28,130 nucleotides of DNA from assembly GCA_038209155.1 (NCBI GenBank), contig JBBQYA010000031.1:1-28130 (forward strand), written 5' to 3'. The notes beneath the pieces are model-generated. The model searched no databases, had not been told where the DNA came from, and saw nothing but the letters and a program-made list of their open reading frames with translations. Both the position numbers and the translations under genes were made by a program. Below are positions 7,739 to 15,719 of the stretch, piece by piece. Source of the DNA: JBBQYA01 sp038209155 (lineage in GTDB: Bacteria > Bacteroidota > Bacteroidia > Sphingobacteriales > Sphingobacteriaceae). Every line of letters starts with the position of its first letter. The first letter of the stretch is position 1.

Positions 7739-10348
7739 ATGAAGAGTGTAATTGCTTGGCTTAGTTTTTTGATTGTTGCGATTTTAATAATGGCTTATTT
7801 TTTTATAAAAAATAATTCCAATTTATCAGATTCTGCTGATCCTATACCAATTATCAATACAAAAAGTGAAATTAGCTATCGTTTTTTAAATTTAAATTCC
7901 TTTAGTGATTGGATGTTTTCAGATATCAACTCTGAATCAATAGAAAAAACTAATTTTTCTGAACTAGAGAGTTTGAATAAATTGTTCGCTACTCTTCAAC
8001 AAATGAATACTTCAGAAAAATCTGTTTTAACATTTGGGCAACATAGTCATAAAAAATCATTGGTTTTCACCATTCAAGATCCAAACAATTGGAATGAAGT
8101 AAAAATGAATCAACTCATTAAAAAATTAAATGAAGAAGATATTTTAAGTTATTCATTGATTTTAAAGAATAAAAATTTTTATCAAATAAAATTTAATAAT
8201 TTAAAAACTACACTATTTGTAGGTATTGCTAAAGGAATTTTAATTGGTTCAAATAAAGAGAATTCCTTAGTAGAGTTAGATAAATTATTTCAAGAATATA
8301 AAGTGGATGAGCTCAATCCTTTACTGATAAGTAACAAAAATTTTAACGATAATCAGAACTCAAGAGTTTTTTTTGATCTAAAAAATATAGGTAGTTTAAT
8401 TTCAGAAACAAATAATCAAAATCTTTTTAATAAAAATTGGCTTATAGGTTTAAATTCACTTGCTATAGATATTAAAAGTAAAAATCTAAATTATGTTGGA
8501 TCTTTATCAGCTATTGAAAAACCTGTTTTTTATAATTTTTTAATAAAGCAGAAACCTCATAAAACAGAATTGTTCAATTTGTTACCAGCTTCTGTTAACG
8601 CTTATTTTCAGTTTTCTATTAGTGATTATATTGCACTGCATCTAGATGTTAAATCTGAAATAGCTAAAAACAATCAGCTTGCAAAATATGAGCAAACGAT
8701 AGAAAATATTAATAAAAGATATAAAATAGATATAGCCAATAACTTTGAACTTTGGGTAGGAAATGAAATGGGTTCTTTCTCGCTTAGGAATGAAAAAGAA
8801 GCTATTTATTTTGTGAAATCTAAGGATACCGATTATTCTCTAAATCATTTCTTAGAACTCAATAAAATTGATTCTTTGCAAAAAAATAATCGTTTTAAAA
8901 TATTATCTTTTAAAAATTATTCTCTAATTCCAATTAATATTCGTGGGTTTTTAGCGATTGCCTTTGGAGATATTTTGCCTAAATCAAACGTATTGTATAC
9001 GATACAAATAGAAGGATATCAAATTTTTGGTTCTACCAATATTTTGAAAGTGTTTATAAATGAATATTTAAGTCAAAGAAAATTAAAAGATGAAAAATAT
9101 TTTCAAGAATTTGCAACGCACATGACTGACGAAAGCACTTTTAGTTTTTACAGTAATACTAATTTTAATAAAGAAAACAGAAGTGTCAGTATGCAATTTG
9201 TCTCTAATGGAGATGGTGTAAATAGCTATTTTCAAATTAAAAAAAATGAAGGTAATTCGTTAATTGAAAATGAAGATAAATTAGTTCTGAAAATTACATT
9301 AGAATCAGAAATACAAAATTCTCCTTTGGTGATATCAAACGATGGAAAAGAAAAGTATTTAATGGTTCAAGACAAAAAAAATCTTTTATACTTAATAAAT
9401 AGCGCTGGAAAAATAAAGTGGAAAATAGATTTAAATGGTGCTATTTTAGGTAGTATTAATACGATTGTGAATCCAATGATCAAACAAAATTTATTTTTGT
9501 TCAATACCATTGAAAGAATTTTTTTAATTGATATTAATGGACAAAACCAAGAAGGATTCCCAATTAAATTAAATACTCCTGCGACTTGTCCATTAGCTGT
9601 TTTTGATTATAATAAAAATAAAGATTATAGAATATTTATTGCTGGGCTTAATACTATTTCTGCTTTCTCATCTAAAGGTGTTTCAATATCTGAATGGAAT
9701 AATAAAGAAGTTCGAGGAATATTTACTCACGCCATCAAACATCTTCGAATTGTAGGTCGTGATTATATTTTTGCATCAACACAAAACGGCACTTTTTATT
9801 TTTTTGATAGAAAAGGAAATGAGATAAAAAAAACAGTTGATTTGTCAGGATCTTTATATTTAAATTCTATTTATTTGGCCGATAGTGCAAATAAAAATGC
9901 AAGATTAATTACGACTAATACCTCTGGTTTGGTAAAAGAAATTTATCCAGACGGAAGATTAAAATCTATAAATATTGCAGATTTTAGTAAAACTCATATT
10001 TTTACGTATCAAATTATTAATTCTAACAAAAATTTTGGATATGTATATTCAGACGAGGATAGATTGTACGTTTATAACTTAGACAAAACATTGAATTACA
10101 GTTTTAAATTTCCAGATAAAATAAAAGAACTTCCAATAAGTGTTTTTGTAGATTTAGAAAATGTTCAAATTGGAGTAGTACTAAAGGATATTGGTCAAGT
10201 TTTTTTAATTAATCAGGACGGAAATTTACAAGCCGGGTTTCCAAAAAATGGAAACTCGAATTTTACTATCCAACCTTTTACAGACGCAAATAAATTTGAT
10301 TTAATAGTAGGAGGAGAGAATAAAAGCCTCTTAATTTATCGTTTATAA
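7739..10348 (+). CDS. Membrane-anchored protein with C-terminal seven-bladed beta-propeller-like region
   Basis: An 869-residue protein of unknown function. Residues 5-23 are one hydrophobic segment after a short positive start, so it is a signal anchor or uncleaved signal, and the rest lies outside the cytoplasm. Residues about 40-510 show no motif I recognise. From about 515 to the end there are eight repeats of a strand plus turn: LLYLINSAG (turn Gly557), IFLIDINGQ (601), ISAFSSKG (647), FYFFDRKG (693), VKEIYPDG (739), LYVYNLDK (783), VFLINQDG (828) and a final strand LLIYRL (865-869). The period is 44-46 residues, which suggests seven blades with the last strand closing the ring, like PQQ-type propellers. 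The phrases QEGFPI and QAGFPK are common in such domains. It converges on tsaB. Confidence 0.8.
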   Translation: MKSVIAWLSFLIVAILIMAYFFIKNNSNLSDSADPIPIINTKSEISYRFLNLNSFSDWMFSDINSESIEKTNFSELESLNKLFATLQQMNTSEKSVLTFGQHSHKKSLVFTIQDPNNWNEVKMNQLIKKLNEEDILSYSLILKNKNFYQIKFNNLKTTLFVGIAKGILIGSNKENSLVELDKLFQEYKVDELNPLLISNKNFNDNQNSRVFFDLKNIGSLISETNNQNLFNKNWLIGLNSLAIDIKSKNLNYVGSLSAIEKPVFYNFLIKQKPHKTELFNLLPASVNAYFQFSISDYIALHLDVKSEIAKNNQLAKYEQTIENINKRYKIDIANNFELWVGNEMGSFSLRNEKEAIYFVKSKDTDYSLNHFLELNKIDSLQKNNRFKILSFKNYSLIPINIRGFLAIAFGDILPKSNVLYTIQIEGYQIFGSTNILKVFINEYLSQRKLKDEKYFQEFATHMTDESTFSFYSNTNFNKENRSVSMQFVSNGDGVNSYFQIKKNEGNSLIENEDKLVLKITLESEIQNSPLVISNDGKEKYLMVQDKKNLLYLINSAGKIKWKIDLNGAILGSINTIVNPMIKQNLFLFNTIERIFLIDINGQNQEGFPIKLNTPATCPLAVFDYNKNKDYRIFIAGLNTISAFSSKGVSISEWNNKEVRGIFTHAIKHLRIVGRDYIFASTQNGTFYFFDRKGNEIKKTVDLSGSLYLNSIYLADSANKNARLITTNTSGLVKEIYPDGRLKSINIADFSKTHIFTYQIINSNKNFGYVYSDEDRLYVYNLDKTLNYSFKFPDKIKELPISVFVDLENVQIGVVLKDIGQVFLINQDGNLQAGFPKNGNSNFTIQPFTDANKFDLIVGGENKSLLIYRL

Positions 10349-10378
10349 TTTTATTTATTGGCTAAGAGAAATAAAATT
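10347..10378. terminator. AT-only inverted repeat between convergent genes
   Basis: A perfect 10-bp dyad, AATTTTATTT (10347-10356) and AAATAAAATT (10369-10378), spans the stops of the propeller gene and tsaB with a 12-base loop. It is placed where a bidirectional terminator would be expected, but the stem has no G or C, so the call is weak. Confidence 0.3.
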
Positions 10379-11045
10379 CTTTTAAATAGCTTGGTTCAAA
10401 ATAGGCCAAATTTTCAAACTTATTTTCTTTGTAAGCTTGTAAAGCAGGTTCTATTAAATACTTTGCCGATGGATAAAAGTGTTTAATTATTTGAACCGAA
10501 AGATTAGCTTGAAATAATGGTTCGCATTTTTCTGCACCATCTCCAAAAAAGCATAAACTATGTTTTTTGACTAATTCTTGAAAACTGGTTTCGTCTATTA
10601 TTTTCGGACCAGCAGATTCAATTAATTCCATTTCTCTAGAATACACTGAGCAGAAAACTTCCATTCTTCTGGCATCAATCATTGGAATTAAAAAGGTATT
10701 TTCTTTAATTTTATTTCCATATTCTTTCAAAAAACCATTTGTCATTGCCAATAATGAATTCACTCCAATTAAAGGTTTGTCCAGAGCAAAGCATATACCT
10801 TTGGCTGTAGAAACTCCAATTCTCAAACCAGTGTAAGATCCTGGACCTTGACTAACACAAATAGCATCAACATTTTTTAAACTTATATTCGTTTGGTTTA
10901 AAGCATCTTGAATAAATAATGTAATAGACGCTGCGTGCATATTCTTTTGAGAATCTTCTTTCAAAGCTATGCATTTATCGTTTTCAGATAGTGCAATAGA
11001 ACATACTTGTGTAGAGGTTTCGATGTGTAAAAGAATAGTTGACAT
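10362..11045 (-). CDS. tsaB: tRNA threonylcarbamoyladenosine biosynthesis protein TsaB
   Basis: TsaB is the inactive ASKHA-fold partner that binds TsaD in the complex transferring threonylcarbamoyl to adenosine 37 of ANN-decoding tRNAs. The N-terminal strand pattern ILLHIETSTQVCSIALS and the diagnostic GPGSYTGLRIGVSTAKGI are clear. The length of 227 residues is normal, and the metal-ligand histidines of TsaD are absent, as expected. It is alone on its strand, divergent from the metzincin gene at 11105. Confidence 0.95.
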   Translation of the reverse strand: MSTILLHIETSTQVCSIALSENDKCIALKEDSQKNMHAASITLFIQDALNQTNISLKNVDAICVSQGPGSYTGLRIGVSTAKGICFALDKPLIGVNSLLAMTNGFLKEYGNKIKENTFLIPMIDARRMEVFCSVYSREMELIESAGPKIIDETSFQELVKKHSLCFFGDGAEKCEPLFQANLSVQIIKHFYPSAKYLIEPALQAYKENKFENLAYFEPSYLKEFYFS

Positions 11046-11104
11046 GCTTAATTTAGTATATTGCTGAGCAACATTTTTGCAATTTTACATTTTAAAATTA
11101 ATTC

Positions 11105-11968
11105 ATGCTTAAATTAATTCCATTTGTTTTTTGTTTTGTATATATTTTAGGAGTTGAGTCTATTTATTCGCAAAGTGAAAATAGAAATGATAAAATTAAA
11201 ATTGTCAGTAAAAGTTTGCAAACAGTTACTTATTTACCAATTATTGATACACTTTTACCTTTACAAACAATTCATTTAGTTTTTCATATTATCCAAGATA
11301 AAAATGGAAATGGTAATTTAATTAAAGAAAATTCGGATCATTTATTATTTATCCGAAAAGTTATAAATCACTTAAATGGGATGTATTCAGATTTGAAACC
11401 TATGAGATTAGCTAGTACTTCTACTTTTATAAAAGATAGTCGTGTTCAATTTAGTTTAAATTTTCAAGAGGATATTTTATTTCATAAAGATTCCTCTTAT
11501 TTTTTATTAAAAGGGAATAATCCTCAATATATCGGGGGAGAAGCTCTATATAAAAAATATATTTTGACAACAGATTCAAGTATTTATTTTAAAAATGCAG
11601 TTCATATATTTTGGTGTGGAAAAGGTGGTGCCTTCGCAAGTGGAATAGGAGATGGGAGGTATATTATCATGTCAAAACTTTTAGAAGATTATAATTTAGA
11701 TAAGAGACATTGGTGGGTTGCTGGTTGGTTAGCGCACGAATTAGGACACAGTTTAGGATTAAATCATGCATCAAGAAATGACGGTTGCGATGACACGCCT
11801 AATCATAATGATTGCTGGAACGGATCTAATTGCTCAAGCAATATGATGGATTATAATAGCGAACTAAATTCTTTAACTGATTGTCAATTACAAAAAATAC
11901 ACTTTAATTTAATGAAATTTAATCCTCAGTCCAATATACACAGGGCATTAGTTCCATTAAGAAATTAA
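11105..11968 (+). CDS. Exported M43-like (pappalysin-type) zinc metalloprotease
   Basis: A compact metzincin of 287 residues. An N-terminal hydrophobic signal (about residues 1-22) implies export. The zinc-binding motif HELGHSLGLNH gives ligands His211, His215 and His221 with catalytic Glu212, and the Met-turn follows at NMMDYN (247-252). The earlier strand IHLVFHII and the helix LFIRKVINHLNGMYSDL are the start of the pappalysin fold. Cysteines cluster between the zinc motif and the Met-turn (DGCDDT, DCWNGSNCSS) and probably form disulfides. Unlike many relatives in this phylum it has no T9SS sorting tail, so it may stay in the periplasm. It ends at a strong terminator shared with the convergent M36-like gene. 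The substrate is unknown. Confidence 0.85.
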   Translation: MLKLIPFVFCFVYILGVESIYSQSENRNDKIKIVSKSLQTVTYLPIIDTLLPLQTIHLVFHIIQDKNGNGNLIKENSDHLLFIRKVINHLNGMYSDLKPMRLASTSTFIKDSRVQFSLNFQEDILFHKDSSYFLLKGNNPQYIGGEALYKKYILTTDSSIYFKNAVHIFWCGKGGAFASGIGDGRYIIMSKLLEDYNLDKRHWWVAGWLAHELGHSLGLNHASRNDGCDDTPNHNDCWNGSNCSSNMMDYNSELNSLTDCQLQKIHFNLMKFNPQSNIHRALVPLRN

Positions 11969-11977
11969 AATAAAAAT

Positions 11978-12011
11978 AAAAAAAGAGCGATTTACAGGTC
12001 GCTCTTTTTTT
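11978..12011. terminator. Strong bidirectional terminator
   Basis: A 13-bp perfect stem, AAAAAAAGAGCGA (11978-11990) with TCGCTCTTTTTTT (11999-12011), and an 8-base loop. The A and T runs at the two stem bases provide a U-tract in each direction, so it should stop both the metzincin transcript and the convergent metallopeptidase transcript. Confidence 0.85.
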
Positions 12012-12027
12012 AAATTAAAGAATTTTA

Positions 12028-14952
12028 TTAATGCATAACAGTTAATTTCTTGACTGCAATAGCATCCTTATTTTGAATTTTAATAACATACAATCCATTT
12101 ATCAAATTTAGAATTGGTAATTGATATTCACCGTTTGTAATTTGATTTTTAGTTAAGGTTTGTGTTAAAACAATTTTTCCAGTATAATCCGAAATGCTTA
12201 AAATAGATTCGTTTTCTAATTGATTTGGAAAAGTAATTAGAACAAACTCATTGGCTGGGTTTGGAGATATTTTTAAATCTAATTTAACATTAGATGAAGA
12301 TAAACCAACCGTTGATGATGCATCATGTAAAGTTAAATCATCTACTAAAGCTTCAACTAAACTTCCTGCATTTGCATCTTCTGCAATAAATCTAAGACTT
12401 ACTGTACTTGATTTTGCAACATAAGTTGAAACACGAATAACATTTTCTCTAAAACTATGATCAGCAACATTGGTGTTTTCTATGTCAACCCAAGTAGTAC
12501 CATCATTACTAATTTGAACTTTCCAAAAATCTGTTCCGGGAGTAGCACCTTGATCGTTTGTGTAAAATCTAAAATAAGAAAATACAGGATTAGTCATTAA
12601 CGATAAATCATAAACAGGTGATTGTAAAGTAGTTTTTCCTCCATCCACATCATTGTCTCCAATTCCACCACCTACTGTTCCGTTCCCAGTTACTGCGCAT
12701 TTAGTTCCACCAACGCTGTTTTGGAAACCTGGTTGAACAAAGTCCGATGCGGTTCCACTTAATATTGGTTTTGCAATTATCCATTTTCCAGTAGTAGCAT
12801 TATCACTGAGTAAACCAGTTGTCCAAGTTCCTTGATTCAAATCAAAATCTTCTTGTGCGGTTTGTGTAAATCCTACTTTAATAAAGTAAGGAAGATTCGG
12901 ATTGGAACTTTTTTCAGCAGAGAATGGTAATGATCTTGCAATAGTTGTAGGAGAACTCAACATAGCTACATAATATTTAATGATGCTACCCTCAACTTGC
13001 CCAGGAATATCACCTGCATAAGAAGTTCCAGAACCACCATTTGTTAAATCTTCGCTTAACCAAGTTCCTGAATTATTAACTTGATAAAAAACTTTTACTG
13101 AATTTAATGATGATGCATTTAATAAATTGGTTATACTAACCTGAATAGCAATCGGACTTAATCCAATCGCCTGATTTATAGGTGTGTGATTTAAATTTGC
13201 ACTGGTCAAAAAAGTAATTCCATGTAAAGCAAATGCATCTACTATTGCAGTAAAGTTTGGAGTACCATTGGTAAGATCATTATCATTGTCGTCTGCAAAT
13301 AAAGCATCAAGGAAAATATCTGAATATACTTGTTTTTCAGCACCGTTTGGTCCGTTTGCTAATCCAAAATGAGATTCTGCGAAAATATCAGACATAATAG
13401 GTGTTGAGCTTAGGTTTAAGGCTAAATCCCACCAACAGCCTGCTATAATTTCACCATCTGCATGAACTTGACCAACTAAATTTTGTGGAAATACTTTTTT
13501 ATTAATATCATATCGTCTTACGTAATCTGTAGGATCTGTACTGCTAAATCCAATTCCCAAAACCGGATCATTTGTTATAGAAATGGCCCAAATATCAGAA
13601 TATCCTTCACCCATACCTCCGTTATCAAAATTTAACCCATTTGAGTCCCAAAAATAATTGGTAATTCCATGCCCATATTCATGGTAAATAACATCTGCAA
13701 CCATCGATAAAGCATTACACCCGCCAGCTGTGGTATAATAATTTACACTTGCTCCATCAAAAAAAGCATTGCAGGTCCCATCAGTTCTGTCAATGTTTAC
13801 AGGTAGTTGAAAATCATAATCTGCAAACTCAGGAAATTTTGTTTTTAAATAATCATGAATAATGGTTGTATGGTAATAGGCCGATAAATCTCTAATGGTA
13901 TAAATACTATCATAAGGAATAGAATTGATCCCTGATCTTATTATTTTACTGAAACTTGGAGCTGCAATTTTACTGGTTCCTCTAAAAATTTTAGCCCAAT
14001 CACCTTCTATTTTAAATGTTCCTAATGTTGGCGATGCTAATGTTAGATTAGAAAATCCGGTTACATCTGTTGCGTAGTCTAAGCCAGAAACAGTAAAATA
14101 AGTATAAGGTAAATTAGCTAAACCCGTTGGTGTATAAGGATTTTTTGGATAAATGACACCTTTAGTTGTAACATCTGCGGCAAAAGATTGAACTTTATTG
14201 GATCGGTAATAAATTTTACCATCATTAGCATCCATTAAGGTATAATATCTTGCAGGAGTTCCATCTTCATCTTTACTGGCTAATATTATTTCATAAACCA
14301 ATTTGTAAGAGTATTTTCCTTCGGTTGAAATAGGAAGAATTTTCAATGTAGGTTTATTTTCGGCAATTGATTTTTCTAATAAATCTAATCCAGCTAAACT
14401 TTCTACATTTTGCTCAGCAATCATTGGCACAATAGAAATGTTTACATCATCGTGTATATCAAGACCCAATGCAACTAATTTGCTATTATCAACAGATAAT
14501 TTTAACATTACTCTGCTCCACAAAATATCTAAGCCATTATACTGCTGTATATAATTTATGTGAGAATACTTTGGACTTTTATTAGTTCCTGCTAATCGTA
14601 AATTTATTTTTTCATTAATATAAGAACCCAAAAATCTTTTTTGAATAAATTCTCCGGCTGCAATCGTTGATAAACTTTTACCTAAATCTACAGGACTTCC
14701 AAATGCACGATGCGGCATACCAGTTTCTGGTGTAAATTCTGCTTGCCAAGTTTTACCAATAGCAGCATTGAAACTTTTCCATTTTGTATTTTGAGTAAAA
14801 TTTATTGGATTAATTCCGGAATTTTTAGAAATGCTAGAATTAATAAATCGTTTTAAATTCGGATCAGTTTTTCCATGAATATCTGCTGCTTTTATAGTTT
14901 GTAAGCAGCAAAATAATAGACTTACCGATAGAGAAATGTACTTTTTGGTCAT
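12028..14952 (-). CDS. Secreted M36/fungalysin-like metallopeptidase with T9SS sorting domain
   Basis: A 974-residue secreted protease. Signal peptide: about residues 1-22. A propeptide of the fungalysin/thermolysin type lies at roughly 60-245 (YIQQYNGLDILWSRVMLKL). The catalytic domain has HEYGH (424-428) and the second zinc motif GGMGEGYSD with Glu449, the gluzincin arrangement. The GMGEG(Y/W)SD phrase is characteristic of M36. The gap between the second His and the Glu is 21 residues, shorter than the 26 I recall for fungal fungalysin. After about residue 590 come beta-sandwich modules. The last 80 or so residues (ISPNPANEFVLITF ... NGLYVIKI ... VKKLTVMH) are a type A T9SS sorting domain, so it should be sent across the outer membrane and attached to the surface or released. 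Single gene ending at the shared terminator. Confidence 0.93.
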   Translation of the reverse strand: MTKKYISLSVSLLFCCLQTIKAADIHGKTDPNLKRFINSSISKNSGINPINFTQNTKWKSFNAAIGKTWQAEFTPETGMPHRAFGSPVDLGKSLSTIAAGEFIQKRFLGSYINEKINLRLAGTNKSPKYSHINYIQQYNGLDILWSRVMLKLSVDNSKLVALGLDIHDDVNISIVPMIAEQNVESLAGLDLLEKSIAENKPTLKILPISTEGKYSYKLVYEIILASKDEDGTPARYYTLMDANDGKIYYRSNKVQSFAADVTTKGVIYPKNPYTPTGLANLPYTYFTVSGLDYATDVTGFSNLTLASPTLGTFKIEGDWAKIFRGTSKIAAPSFSKIIRSGINSIPYDSIYTIRDLSAYYHTTIIHDYLKTKFPEFADYDFQLPVNIDRTDGTCNAFFDGASVNYYTTAGGCNALSMVADVIYHEYGHGITNYFWDSNGLNFDNGGMGEGYSDIWAISITNDPVLGIGFSSTDPTDYVRRYDINKKVFPQNLVGQVHADGEIIAGCWWDLALNLSSTPIMSDIFAESHFGLANGPNGAEKQVYSDIFLDALFADDNDNDLTNGTPNFTAIVDAFALHGITFLTSANLNHTPINQAIGLSPIAIQVSITNLLNASSLNSVKVFYQVNNSGTWLSEDLTNGGSGTSYAGDIPGQVEGSIIKYYVAMLSSPTTIARSLPFSAEKSSNPNLPYFIKVGFTQTAQEDFDLNQGTWTTGLLSDNATTGKWIIAKPILSGTASDFVQPGFQNSVGGTKCAVTGNGTVGGGIGDNDVDGGKTTLQSPVYDLSLMTNPVFSYFRFYTNDQGATPGTDFWKVQISNDGTTWVDIENTNVADHSFRENVIRVSTYVAKSSTVSLRFIAEDANAGSLVEALVDDLTLHDASSTVGLSSSNVKLDLKISPNPANEFVLITFPNQLENESILSISDYTGKIVLTQTLTKNQITNGEYQLPILNLINGLYVIKIQNKDAIAVKKLTVMH

Positions 14953-15052
14953 TTGAAATTGATTTAAGTTAAAAAATTAGAAGTCTAAAATAAAAATAAT
15001 TTTTATCATATTAGTTTCGGTACGAAAGTATTATCCTAATAGTGGCTGTTAA

Positions 15053-15625
15053 TTAAAATTTAATTCTTAACCAATTCTGTAAAAGAAGTTCGCCATGATC
15101 GGTCATAATACTTTCTGGATGAAATTGAACACCATAAAATGGATAATCTTTATGTTTAATAGCCATGATACTATTTTCTTTATCCCTAGCAATAATTAAA
15201 ATTTCTGGAGGTAAACTATTTTCAGTTACCACCCAAGAATGATATCTTCCAACCAAACTTTCTTGTGGTATATTTTCAAATAGCTTTTCATTTTTATTAA
15301 AATAAATTGGACTTGCCACTCCATGAAAAACATTTTTTAAATTTTCTAATTCAGATCCACAAGACAGTGCCAATGCTTGCTGACCTAAACAAACTCCTAA
15401 AATTGGTTTTGTTTTTTTCCAATTATCTATTATCGACATCATGTTTCCAGCATCATTTGGTAAACCTGGCCCAGGCGATAAAACTATACGATCAAAAGAA
15501 TTTAAATCATGAGCAAAAATTTCATCATTTCTTTTTACAATTATTTCATCACTGCTTATTTTCTCCAATAAATGAAATAAATTATAAGTGAAACTATCGT
15601 AATTATCTAAAAGTAAAATTTTCAT
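15053..15625 (-). CDS. pabA: Glutamine amidotransferase, aminodeoxychorismate/anthranilate synthase component II
   Basis: Class I glutamine amidotransferase subunit that passes ammonia from glutamine to a chorismate-using partner, making aminodeoxychorismate (folate) or anthranilate (tryptophan). Motifs: LLLDNYDSFTYNL at the start, LSPGPGLPNDAG, the nucleophile Cys79 in GVCLGQQ, and the His169/Glu171 dyad in FHPES. The length of 190 residues is standard. No pabB, trpE or other trp gene is near, so a folate role, or service to both pathways as in some bacteria, is more likely than a pure trpG. The choice of symbol is therefore tentative, but the family is certain. Confidence 0.9.
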   Translation of the reverse strand: MKILLLDNYDSFTYNLFHLLEKISSDEIIVKRNDEIFAHDLNSFDRIVLSPGPGLPNDAGNMMSIIDNWKKTKPILGVCLGQQALALSCGSELENLKNVFHGVASPIYFNKNEKLFENIPQESLVGRYHSWVVTENSLPPEILIIARDKENSIMAIKHKDYPFYGVQFHPESIMTDHGELLLQNWLRIKF

Positions 15626-15719
15626 TCAATGATTGCCTTATTGTAATATTTATAATGAAAAACTTAAGTACACTGTATTTTATATAATTTGGTTCTACAA
15701 AAAACATTTAAAATTAAAT

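Noticed and set aside
11061..11071. TTGCTGAGCAA palindrome between tsaB and the metzincin gene as an operator
   Set aside because: Single short palindrome with no repeat or known regulator match; too weak to list as a site.
15307..15591. 94-codon plus-strand open frame opposite pabA
   Set aside because: It is antisense to a well-supported gene, with no family features; a shadow of the coding strand.
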